In this document: positions 1-6,472 of the stretch, piece by piece
How positions within the stretch are numbered: the stretch's first letter is position 1
Layout of the letters: each line of letters opens with the position of its first letter
Source: REEB426 sp964551975
Lineage (GTDB): Bacteria > Actinomycetota > Actinomycetes > S36-B12
Assembly: GCA_964551975.1 (NCBI GenBank)
Contig: CAZKFI010000092.1
Location: 1-7,561, forward strand
Direction of reading: 5' to 3'
Length of the DNA: 7,561 nt
The notes under the pieces: generated by a model
Database searches by the model: none
The model's input: the letters and a program-made list of their open reading frames with translations, nothing else
Told to the model about the DNA's origin: nothing
Program-made: the position numbers and the translations under genes

Positions 1-126
1 CTGCGTCGGCAGGTCCCGAACCTGCTCAGGAATGATCGCCGCACCCTGCTGCGGTAGTTGGTGAAGTCGCTGGAAGCAGCCGTAGCCGTCGTCGCCTGCA
101 GGGTCCGTGGTGGAAATCCATCCCAT
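1..126 (-). CDS. Possible partial hypothetical protein (N-terminus, runs off the window's left edge)
   Basis: Reading the minus strand from an ATG at 126, the frame stays open for 42 codons to the window edge. The product begins MGWISTTDPAGDD and includes LHQLPQQGAAIIPEQV. Third codon positions are mostly G or C, as in the real genes here. I do not recognise a family. No good Shine-Dalgarno sequence precedes the ATG: the purine-rich AAGAG directly abuts it, which is too close. If real, the gene is divergent from the FUSC-type gene at 229 and would share the roughly 100-base region between them. A 42-codon open frame can arise by chance in this base composition, so this is tentative. Confidence 0.3.
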   Translation of the reverse strand, partial: MGWISTTDPAGDDGYGCFQRLHQLPQQGAAIIPEQVRDLPTQ

Positions 127-129
127 CTC

Positions 130-183
130 TTAGGGGCAAAGCAGAAGTCTGCTAATTTTTCGTGATCAACTTCGCCGTTGATC
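130..183 (+). promoter_or_regulatory. Candidate promoter/leader with palindrome and hairpin upstream of the FUSC-type gene at 229
   Basis: Three signals lie close together. A perfect palindrome, AGCAGA-AG-TCTGCT, occupies 140-153. It touches TAATTT (153-158), which fits the TANNNT form of an actinobacterial -10 element; the spaced partner TTAGGG at 130-135 is a poor -35 (17-base spacing). A perfect 7-bp inverted repeat GATCAAC / GTTGATC with a 6-base loop lies at 164-183. If the -10 is real, this hairpin would begin near the transcript's 5' end, leaving a 5' UTR of about 64 bases. The palindrome would sit between -35 and -10, where a repressor site is common. The sequence patterns are seen; the promoter role is inferred. 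Confidence 0.3.
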
Positions 184-228
184 GGACTTGATGAGCGGGA
201 TTTTCGTGGGCCGTGCTAGGAGTCATTC

Positions 229-1272
229 ATGTCAGAAGTGGCGCCCCTGAACCCAACAGCACAATCGGAAAAGCGGCGCAAGATTGAGGCAGGCCTCGTG
301 GTCTTGGCGAGCGCAGTCGTTGCGATCATGGTGCCAGGAATCATCTTGAACGCCTTGGGTGTGCCCCATGCTGGGGTGGTCGGCATGACTGGCCTGGCCA
401 CCATGATCAGTACGGCAATGCTGGGCTGGCGGGCTGGAGCAATTGGCGCACTGACACTCACTGTGGGCTTAGTGATAGCCGATGCGGCTGCACACTTTTG
501 GATCACGGCAGTCATCGTCATGGTGGTCGTGTCCGTTGCCTATGGGCTTACGGCTCTCCGGGGCTGGCAGTGGGGTTTCATGCTCACGGCCATTCTGTTT
601 GCCGCTGTCATAGTGAATCCGCCCACGCGTGACCTCACGTTGACCCATCCGGTGACGTTGCTTGATCTAGCCGTGGTCACCGCAGCGACAACTGCGTTCG
701 GCGTTGCTGCGGTGACGCTCATCACGAAAGGCAGGGCACTCAGTAAAGAAGTGCCAATCGGACCCGAGCGCGCCTACCCATACGCGGCAATGCTTGGCAT
801 TGCAGCGCTCATCACCACGAGCATCGCCTTGCAAGGGAGTTTCAAGGGCGGTGCCGCTCTCATGATGACTCCGATCATTGTCCTCGAACCCTTCTTGAAG
901 CACGGCATGATTGTCCGAATCTTCGACCGAGGCTGGGGCGTGGTGGCAGGCAGTCTGCTCGCAATCGGACTGTCTGTGGCGATCGCGCAGGACTGGGGAG
1001 TCTTCGTGGCTGGCGCTGTGGCGGCAGCGGTCGCGCTGTTCGCGAAGATGGCAAAGTGGGAATACCGCCACTACGTTGCGGCGCTCACCACGGCTGTTGT
1101 GCTCTTCTCAGGCCCGCAGGCCACCATTCTCGCTGACGGGCGCGACCGCATGGTGGCCACCTTGCTGGGCATCGCCATTGCAGCTGTTCTGGCAGCACTC
1201 AGCATTCCGCTCCTTCGCCGGGCGAGGCAGGAGGAGTCCCGAGGGGTTTCCGCAAGTTCAGTAGCTTCCTGA
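229..1272 (+). CDS. Compact FUSC-type multi-pass membrane protein (putative aromatic-acid-type exporter)
   Basis: This 347-residue protein is nearly all membrane. Hydrophobic segments lie around residues 22-43, 47-66, 70-88, 91-109, 116-130 and 144-165, then again at about 185-200, 210-222, 236-254, 257-272, 284-295 and 307-328. This reads as two six-helix halves joined by a short charged linker (about 166-182). Polar turns such as DRGWGVVAGSLLAI (233-246) and RDRMVATLLGIAIAAV (305-320) resemble the FUSC-family R-x-x-x-T/A-x-x-G motif at the start of a helix. FUSC relatives export fusaric or other aromatic acids; the substrate here is unknown. Unlike the larger relative at 2445, it has no soluble middle domain. 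The ATG is supported by AGGAG at 218-222, six bases upstream. The hydrolase at 1337 follows after 64 bases on the same strand, so co-transcription is plausible. Family assignment is moderate: the topology is clear, the name less so. Confidence 0.7.
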   Translation: MSEVAPLNPTAQSEKRRKIEAGLVVLASAVVAIMVPGIILNALGVPHAGVVGMTGLATMISTAMLGWRAGAIGALTLTVGLVIADAAAHFWITAVIVMVVVSVAYGLTALRGWQWGFMLTAILFAAVIVNPPTRDLTLTHPVTLLDLAVVTAATTAFGVAAVTLITKGRALSKEVPIGPERAYPYAAMLGIAALITTSIALQGSFKGGAALMMTPIIVLEPFLKHGMIVRIFDRGWGVVAGSLLAIGLSVAIAQDWGVFVAGAVAAAVALFAKMAKWEYRHYVAALTTAVVLFSGPQATILADGRDRMVATLLGIAIAAVLAALSIPLLRRARQEESRGVSASSVAS

Positions 1273-1336
1273 GTGCTCGCTCCACCAAATCAGTTCATGA
1301 CAGAAACCAGCACATGTCAGAAGGGAAAGAGTCGTC

Positions 1337-2440
1337 ATGACACATCAACCGGGTGAATTGCTTGCGCACGAGGAAATCACGACAGCCCTTAAAGGTGCTC
1401 GAGCGTTCAAAGTGCGCTACACGTCGCTGGACACCAACAACGCTGCCACCGAGTCAACCGGGCTGGTGATTGCGCCAAGTGCGCCGGGCTCGAATCGCCC
1501 CGTAGTCACTTGGCTGCATGGCACGACAGGTTTCGGTGACGCTGCCTGTCCTTCTGCGCAGCCTGACCCAGCTCGTGAGCTGACGCTCTACTTCGACTAC
1601 CGGGATGCGACGCAGATTGATTACGGGTTTCCGCATGTGCAGTCGTTCATCGATGACGGTTGGGTGATCTGCGCCACGGACTATCAGGGTCAGGGCACCC
1701 CAGGCGTACACCAGTACACCGTGAACCGCACAAACGGTCGTGACGGTCTTTACATTGTGCACGCGGCGAGGTCGCTGAACCTGGGAATGGGGACGGCGGT
1801 TGCCGGGGCCGGATGGTCGCAGGGCGGGGGCGCCGTCGCGGGGCTCGCCGAGCTCGATCCACAGGAATATGGCGACCTCAACCTGTTTGCCATCGTCGCC
1901 TTCTCGCCAGGCGTGGCTGCCGCTGCGTTGAAGGCCGGATCGGGAGCGGGGATGGCGGACCCGAATACTCCCCCCACGTCGCACCCTTTCATGCTGATCG
2001 CCGGGCTTGCTGCTGCCTTCCCAGACAAATTGAAGATGGAGGACCTGCTCACGCCGCTCGGCGTGGAGATCGCTCAGACCACCTTCGACACACTGCCCAC
2101 GCACCATCTCGACGGTGCCTTGGCTCGTGCCTTCCATCACAACGGCGCTATCTTGCGAAAGGACCCGCAGAATCTGCCGGCGTGGGAGGCCGCGATCATG
2201 GCATCGTCGGCAGGTCAGAAGAAGCCGGTATGTCCAGTACTGATCTGCGAAGACCTCGCCAATCCTCCCGGGCAGTTCCCTTGTCCGCTGCCGTGGCAGG
2301 ACGGCTACGCCGCAATGATTCAGGGATTCGGTGGTGAGGTAACAGTTCGGAAGTATCCGAACGACGACCACTTCTCTCTGTGTGGTACGTCGATGCCGGA
2401 TGCCAAGGCCTGGCTGGAGTCGATACGTCCGAAGGCGTAG
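1337..2440 (+). CDS. LIP-family (secretory lipase-like) alpha/beta hydrolase, first paralog
   Basis: A 367-residue serine hydrolase probably acting on esters. The family core starts almost at residue 1 (KVRYTS near 25-30, TGLVIAP at 41-47). An HGTTG oxyanion-type motif is at 61-65, and CATDYQGQGTPG (112-123) is typical of LIP lipases. The nucleophile elbow is G-W-S-Q-G with Ser161. The catalytic His is His345 in NDDHFS. The family's usual acidic site (Asp in a D-x-V-P context) is replaced by NPPGQFP (309-315); Asp306, shared with the paralog at 4668, is a candidate substitute. There is no signal peptide, although many LIP members are secreted, so a cytosolic enzyme is inferred. The ATG follows a purine-rich stretch (AAGGGAAAGAG, 1321-1331). 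The stop is 4 bases before the FUSC gene at 2445, which suggests translational coupling. The paralog at 4668 is about half identical by eye, more so in the N-terminal half. Exact substrate unknown. Confidence 0.88.
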   Translation: MTHQPGELLAHEEITTALKGARAFKVRYTSLDTNNAATESTGLVIAPSAPGSNRPVVTWLHGTTGFGDAACPSAQPDPARELTLYFDYRDATQIDYGFPHVQSFIDDGWVICATDYQGQGTPGVHQYTVNRTNGRDGLYIVHAARSLNLGMGTAVAGAGWSQGGGAVAGLAELDPQEYGDLNLFAIVAFSPGVAAAALKAGSGAGMADPNTPPTSHPFMLIAGLAAAFPDKLKMEDLLTPLGVEIAQTTFDTLPTHHLDGALARAFHHNGAILRKDPQNLPAWEAAIMASSAGQKKPVCPVLICEDLANPPGQFPCPLPWQDGYAAMIQGFGGEVTVRKYPNDDHFSLCGTSMPDAKAWLESIRPKA

Positions 2441-2444
2441 TCGT

Positions 2445-4337
2445 GTGATCAACCGACTCCGGACCGACGATCGCCTGCGCTCAGCGCTCCGCTTCGCGAT
2501 TGGGCTCGTCATCGCGGATGCGGTTCTCCTGGCGACCTTCGGGGCTAACGCAACAGCGACGGTAGGGGCATTAGCCGTCATCGTCCAGCTCTACTTCCTG
2601 GACTTCGATGGAACCTGGCGCGAACGCCTGCTCGGCCAGGGCGTCACCGCAACGATCGGCACCGCCGCCGTGTTGCTCGGCGCTGCCATCTCCGGGTTGG
2701 GGTACGTCGCTATTGGCGTGTCCTTCATCGTGGCCTTTGCATTTGCCATGGCACGGGTATTGCGCGGTTACGTCGCCCGGTCAGTGGTAGGTCTTGCTGC
2801 AGCGTTCTTTTGGCCAGTGATGCTGCCGGCTCAGCGAGATGAACTCGGAGCATACGTCCAGTCGTGGCTACTTGGCTGTGCCATCTCGATGGTTGTCGGT
2901 CTGGTTGTCCTCCCGCACCGCCACAGCGATCGTGTGCGCGCGGCGCTGCGAGATTGGCTGAACAGTGCGAGTGTGCTTTCTGGAGCCCTTGTGTCGGCGG
3001 TGGGACTTGATGGAGCATCCCAGGCGCTCAGTACGGCTGCTCAGCGACTTGCGGCGGTAGTCGAGAGTCCAAGCGTTTCGCTCGGCGCGGTTGGTCGACA
3101 ACAGCGCGCGGTGAGAGAGATGGTGTCGCGTGCTCTGTGGGCACAGCCCATTGTCGTCAGCCTGACTCCGGATGGTTGCGCATCGGACCGAGCGCTTGCG
3201 GAGTCGACCTCGGAGGCCTTCGATACCGCGGCGTGTCTTCTCTCGGGGCAGTCGGCCCCGCAAGTGCTCCCCAATATCGAAGGCGCTCGAAGCGCTCAGC
3301 TGGAGCGGATGGATCGTGAGTCTGAAGCTGCAATAGCCGCGGCATACCCGCTCCGCGTGGTCTCGCTGCAGGCGTCGTTGGAGCTGTGGATCAGCGCGGG
3401 GATTCGCGGCTTGAAGGTACGGCGACCGGATGTGGGCGACGTTGCTGAGGAAACACCAGGTGCGATCGTTCGATCAAGTCTGGCCATGAACTCGGTGTGG
3501 CTGCGCGCCGCCATCATGAGCGGCCTTGGTGCTGCTGCATGCGTGGCACTGGTACGCAGTCTCGGGCTCGAGCACGGGCTCTGGGTTGTTCTGGCCGCGC
3601 TCATCACTTTCCAAGGCACCTTCTCGGCAACTGCGGGCTGGCGTCGCCTGGTCGCCTCGTCTCTGGGTGCTGGGGGTGGCGTTCTTGTCGCGGGCGCCAT
3701 GTTCATGCTGCATTTGCCGAACCCGGTCTACTTCGTTCTCCTGCCGCTGGCTGCTGCCGTTGCCAAGTACGCGCAGGCAGGGCGGATGTGGGTGTCGCAG
3801 TTGGCCTTTACACCCTTCGTCCTCATGAACCTCGTCGTCCTGGGGGCAACACCGAGTCTGCCCCTTGTCTTCGAGCGTGTCGAGGACATCTCGCTCGGGG
3901 CTCTAGTCGCAGCTGTTCTGACGTTTGCAGTTTTCCCCATCGGGCTCGGCAGGGTGCTGAGTAAGCGGGCCACGGATGCCGCACGAGCCGCGTCCGCCTT
4001 CGCCGAATCGCGGATCGCCCTTGCTGAAGGCAGACCGATGCCAGACGCGATTTTACGGGCTGAAGTGACAAAGGCGATTTCCTCGCTGGAGCGCGATCTC
4101 GCTGCCGGTCACCTCGCTTCACGTGGCTCGGATCCTGCGTTGCAGGGCTTCGATCTCATGGATGCGTACGCTCGCGAATGCCTCATCGCAGGTGATGCCT
4201 GTACGTTTTTGGCGGAGCGTAAGGGGGGAGAACCGGTGGCGAAGGCAGTGGGCGCTTGGTGGAAGCATGCACTCGACGCTGTGCGGCTGCGCGCTCGAAT
4301 CACCACTGACTCAACCGGCGCCGCAGGTCGGCTCTGA
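2445..4337 (+). CDS. FUSC family protein (full-size fusaric-acid-resistance-type membrane transporter)
   Basis: I start this 630-residue protein at GTG 2445, four bases after the upstream hydrolase stop, with GAAGG at 2431-2435 as a ribosome binding site. A longer in-frame reading from 2382 would overlap the hydrolase and add an arginine-rich stretch that looks like shadow sequence. The layout is that of FUSC proteins: an N-terminal membrane block (helices near 14-32, 36-52, 66-85, 88-106, 111-128, 138-157), a soluble, mostly helical middle (about 158-350), a second membrane block (about 352-372, 377-395, 402-422, 427-440, 446-466, 481-500) and a helical C-terminal tail. ERVEDISLGALVAAV (477-491) matches the family's R-x-x-D-x-x-x-G motif. 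Such proteins pump aromatic acids or related compounds out of the cell. Tight spacing with the hydrolase indicates one transcript. The last residues abut a transposase remnant, so the native C-terminus may have been altered. Confidence 0.85.
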   Translation: MINRLRTDDRLRSALRFAIGLVIADAVLLATFGANATATVGALAVIVQLYFLDFDGTWRERLLGQGVTATIGTAAVLLGAAISGLGYVAIGVSFIVAFAFAMARVLRGYVARSVVGLAAAFFWPVMLPAQRDELGAYVQSWLLGCAISMVVGLVVLPHRHSDRVRAALRDWLNSASVLSGALVSAVGLDGASQALSTAAQRLAAVVESPSVSLGAVGRQQRAVREMVSRALWAQPIVVSLTPDGCASDRALAESTSEAFDTAACLLSGQSAPQVLPNIEGARSAQLERMDRESEAAIAAAYPLRVVSLQASLELWISAGIRGLKVRRPDVGDVAEETPGAIVRSSLAMNSVWLRAAIMSGLGAAACVALVRSLGLEHGLWVVLAALITFQGTFSATAGWRRLVASSLGAGGGVLVAGAMFMLHLPNPVYFVLLPLAAAVAKYAQAGRMWVSQLAFTPFVLMNLVVLGATPSLPLVFERVEDISLGALVAAVLTFAVFPIGLGRVLSKRATDAARAASAFAESRIALAEGRPMPDAILRAEVTKAISSLERDLAAGHLASRGSDPALQGFDLMDAYARECLIAGDACTFLAERKGGEPVAKAVGAWWKHALDAVRLRARITTDSTGAAGRL

Positions 4338-4610
4338 CGAGAATACGGATGTGGTCCCGAATGAGGTGCTCTCCCCAGAGCCGTCACCATCGATCGCAGG
4401 ACGGGGTCGTTCCCCAGGCAGACCAGTAGGCTCAACCGGCGTGAACGACGTCTCCGCCACCGTTGGTGAAGACCGTAGAGGCCGATCCGAAGCCAACGCC
4501 CGATCAACCGGCACCCGGGACACCCCCAGCCGCTGGGCGTTCTCACGATTACTCAACCCATCACGACGATGCAGGAGCCCGATCTCGGTCCAATCCTGAA
4601 TAGGAATCAC
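4338..4610 (-). pseudogene. Decayed IS21-type transposase (istA) N-terminal fragment
   Basis: On the minus strand a GTG at 4610 opens a frame encoding DWTEIGLLHRRDGLSNRENA followed by QRLGVSRVPVDRALASDRP. This is the N-terminal helix-turn-helix of IS21-family IstA proteins, which typically read D-W-x-E-I-x-x-L-H-R-x-E-G-x-x-x-x-x-I-A-x-x-L-G-V-S-R-x-T-V-x-R-A-L. Similarity is clear for about the first 50 residues and may continue through TSFTPVEP (about 4431-4454). After that the family-like reading, if any, continues in another frame (NDPVLRSM), suggesting a frameshift near 4420. Intact IstA is several hundred residues long; here the sequence meets the FUSC stop codon after about 270 bases, and no istB is present. 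The element is therefore a dead remnant. Minus-strand sequence just upstream of the GTG (4611-4645) may be the element's terminal region. Beyond the recognisable 4431-4610 part the limits are uncertain. Confidence 0.65.
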
Positions 4611-4631
4611 CCGTCAATGCTGATCAGGTGG

Positions 4632-4668
4632 CCTAAATTTCGACGACCGTCGACGTAGACTCCTGCAA
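4632..4668 (+). promoter_or_regulatory. Candidate leaderless promoter with embedded palindrome before the second LIP hydrolase
   Basis: TAGACT at 4656-4661 fits the TANNNT -10 consensus and is separated by six bases from the ATG at 4668, so transcription would start at or next to the A of the start codon. No Shine-Dalgarno sequence lies in the normal window before this ATG, which agrees with a leaderless mRNA. A perfect 14-bp palindrome, TCGACG-AC-CGTCGA, occupies 4640-4653, directly upstream of the -10 and in the usual spacer position for a repressor operator. No convincing -35 is seen (CCTAAA at 4632-4637 has the right spacing only). The arrangement is seen; its function is inferred. Confidence 0.5.
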
Positions 4669-5762
4669 TGACGAAGCCGGGAATGCTCATCAAGCATGAA
4701 GAGATCAGCACGAACCTCACGGGTGCAAAAGCTTGGAAGGTGCGTTACCACTCCTCCGATGTCAATGGTCGGCCCCATGAAGTGACTGGGCTGGTGATCG
4801 CGCCGAATGAATCAGGATCAGATCGGCCGGTGCTGACCTGGGGGCATGGAACTACTGGCCTCGGCGATGCCTCGTGTCCGTCAGCTCAGCCGGATCCTGC
4901 TCGCGAGATCATCACCTACTTCCAGGCTGAGTCGACTCAGCAGATTGACTATGGGGTCCCGGGCCTTCAGGGCTTCATCGACGAAGGGTGGGTGGTCTGC
5001 GCAACCGACTACCAGGGTCTTGGCACACCGGGGGTCCATCAGTACACGGTCGGCCGAACCCAGGCTCGTGACACGATCAATATCGTTCACGCGGCTCGCG
5101 CCATGAATGTGGGCGCTGGCACCTCAGTGGGATGCATGGGCTGGTCCGAGGGCGGGGGCACCGCGGCGGCGATCGCGGAGCTCGACCCCGCCGATTACGG
5201 TGACCTCACCCTGGTTGGCACCGTTCCGATGTCACCCGGCGTCTCAAAGTATGGGATCCAAATTGGCGGGGCTCTCTTTGCCGCGATGGAGAACCCCTCG
5301 ATCCCACCCGATGGCCACCTCATCCAGATCTTGGTGGGAACCCAGGCTGCAAACCCTGACTCGCTCGTGCTTTCCGATGTCATGACACCCCTGGGTATCG
5401 ACATCGTGGAGACCGGGTGGAACCACCTTCCCGTTCACCACCTCAGTGACGTCATCGGGCGGATGTATCGACTTAAGGGCGCCATTTTGAACTATCCGCA
5501 GAAGAACTGGGATACCTGGTTGGCTGCCGTCAACGCAGGGTCCGCCGGCCAGGTGAAGCCGGTCTGTCCGGTGCTGGTGTGTATCGACCTCGTCGCTGGG
5601 GGAACGGTCGTGCCGGTCACCTGGCAGCAGGCCTACATCAAAGGCGTGCAGGACCTTGGCGGAACGATTGAGTCTCGCGAGTACCCGCACGACGACCACT
5701 TCTCGCTTCCGGCGAGTTGCGTGCACGAAGCCCGAGACTGGCTGACGCGCCACCTGCCTTAA
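4668..5762 (+). CDS. LIP-family (secretory lipase-like) alpha/beta hydrolase, second paralog
   Basis: A 364-residue serine hydrolase closely related to the product of 1337-2440. They share HEEI near the start, HGTTG (60-64), CPSAQPDPARE, CATDYQG, GTPGVHQYTV and the ending HDDHFSL. The nucleophile elbow is G-W-S-E-G with Ser160; the catalytic His is His344. At the usual acid position the sequence is LVAGGTVVP (308-316), with Gly where the family has Asp; Asp307 aligns with Asp306 of the paralog. There is no signal peptide, so the cytosol is the likely site. Unlike its paralog it has no ribosome binding site and probably has its own leaderless promoter, so it is regulated separately even though it lies downstream of the same FUSC gene, from which it is separated by 330 bases holding an IS21 remnant. 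It converges with the PAP2 gene, leaving 29 bases between the stops. Ester substrate unknown. Confidence 0.88.
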   Translation: MTKPGMLIKHEEISTNLTGAKAWKVRYHSSDVNGRPHEVTGLVIAPNESGSDRPVLTWGHGTTGLGDASCPSAQPDPAREIITYFQAESTQQIDYGVPGLQGFIDEGWVVCATDYQGLGTPGVHQYTVGRTQARDTINIVHAARAMNVGAGTSVGCMGWSEGGGTAAAIAELDPADYGDLTLVGTVPMSPGVSKYGIQIGGALFAAMENPSIPPDGHLIQILVGTQAANPDSLVLSDVMTPLGIDIVETGWNHLPVHHLSDVIGRMYRLKGAILNYPQKNWDTWLAAVNAGSAGQVKPVCPVLVCIDLVAGGTVVPVTWQQAYIKGVQDLGGTIESREYPHDDHFSLPASCVHEARDWLTRHLP

Positions 5763-5777
5763 CAAGCGCCGCGTTTT

Positions 5778-5797
5778 CCCTGGCTCAGTGGTCAGGG
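5778..5797. other. Hairpin between convergent genes (weak shared terminator candidate)
   Basis: CCCTG at 5778-5782 pairs with CAGGG at 5793-5797. Further pairing, including G-U wobbles, extends the stem to 8 bp around the 4-base loop CAGT (5786-5789). It lies between the convergent hydrolase and PAP2 genes and overlaps the PAP2 stop codon. Neither strand has a T-run after the stem: on the plus strand the TTTT precedes it. It is therefore not a standard intrinsic terminator, but its place suits transcription ending from both sides. Confidence 0.3.
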
Positions 5798-6466
5798 TCG
5801 TGAATTCTGGCGTGGCGCAAGCCACCACAGAAAAGCTGCCCAGACCAGGACTAGCCAGCCGGCTCCTAGCAACCAGGATCCGATGACATCGGTGAACCAG
5901 TGCTTACCCACGATGAGCCGACTCGGTGCCTGAAGCAGGCCTACACAAAGACAGCAGACAGCCAGGACATTCGCCCATGGTGGCCGCAGCAGGTACCACG
6001 CGATGAGGGCCATTGCCGCCCAGATGGTGAAGCCGGCGAAAGCGTGGCCCGAGGGGAAGGAGAGATGCTGCTGCAGGTCAGTGTTCTCAATGAAAGGCGG
6101 ACGCTCTCGCGCAATAGAGAACTTCAGGACATTTGAAATTACCAGGCCGAGTTGCGATGACACCAGCAGGAAGATCGCCCAGCGCCACTGTCGAACCAAC
6201 ACCAGAACGAGTGCAATGAGCGGCGCAATGACAATGTTGCGTGGACCGTCAGCAAACCAAGAGAAGAACTGGGCGAAAGCCAATGGCCAAACCTGAGTCT
6301 GCCCAAGATTCCAGAACCAGGAGTTCACCGGTAGATCGCGGGCATTCGCCGCAGCCAGGTTGACGGCGATGGACACGGCTACGCCTAGGCCAAGAGCAAA
6401 CAGGACTATGCCGATCACGGCGAGGCGCTTAGATTCCGATCGGTCCGGAAGACGGTGCATTGCCAT
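5792..6466 (-). CDS. PAP2-family (phosphatidic acid phosphatase type 2) membrane phosphatase
   Basis: A 224-residue integral membrane phosphatase with the complete three-part PAP2 active site: K-x6-R-P (Lys115, Arg122-Pro123), PSGH (138-141) and S-R-x5-H-x3-D (Ser182, Arg183, His189, Asp193). Hydrophobic segments near 15-40, 58-71, 77-92, 95-114, 142-160, 165-180 and 196-217 bracket these motifs in the usual way, with the catalytic residues facing the outside of the membrane. Members dephosphorylate phosphatidic acid, undecaprenyl pyrophosphate or related lipid phosphates; which one cannot be told. I chose ATG 6466 because GAAGGG ends five bases upstream of it. An in-frame GTG at 6472 is an alternative: TACGCT (6483-6478, minus) lies five bases before it and could act as a -10 for a leaderless start. 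The gene stands alone and converges with the second hydrolase. Confidence 0.9.
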   Translation of the reverse strand: MAMHRLPDRSESKRLAVIGIVLFALGLGVAVSIAVNLAAANARDLPVNSWFWNLGQTQVWPLAFAQFFSWFADGPRNIVIAPLIALVLVLVRQWRWAIFLLVSSQLGLVISNVLKFSIARERPPFIENTDLQQHLSFPSGHAFAGFTIWAAMALIAWYLLRPPWANVLAVCCLCVGLLQAPSRLIVGKHWFTDVIGSWLLGAGWLVLVWAAFLWWLAPRQNSRP

Positions 6467-6472
6467 GGGCAC

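Noticed and set aside
1296..1342. CATGACA at 1296-1302 and 1336-1342 with ATGTCA at 1314-1319, a possible operator cluster before the first LIP gene
   Set aside because: Short motifs; one overlaps the start codon and the spacing to the third is irregular, so chance is the simpler explanation.
2382..2444. Longer N-terminus for the large FUSC protein
   Set aside because: The 21 extra codons lie inside the hydrolase gene and read as arginine-rich shadow sequence; GTG 2445 has GAAGG at suitable spacing and gives a normal FUSC start.
1454..2581. Long minus-strand open frame (375 codons) opposite the first LIP gene
   Set aside because: Arginine-rich, low-complexity composition typical of an antisense shadow in GC-rich DNA; the plus-strand frame has full catalytic motifs and a ribosome binding site.
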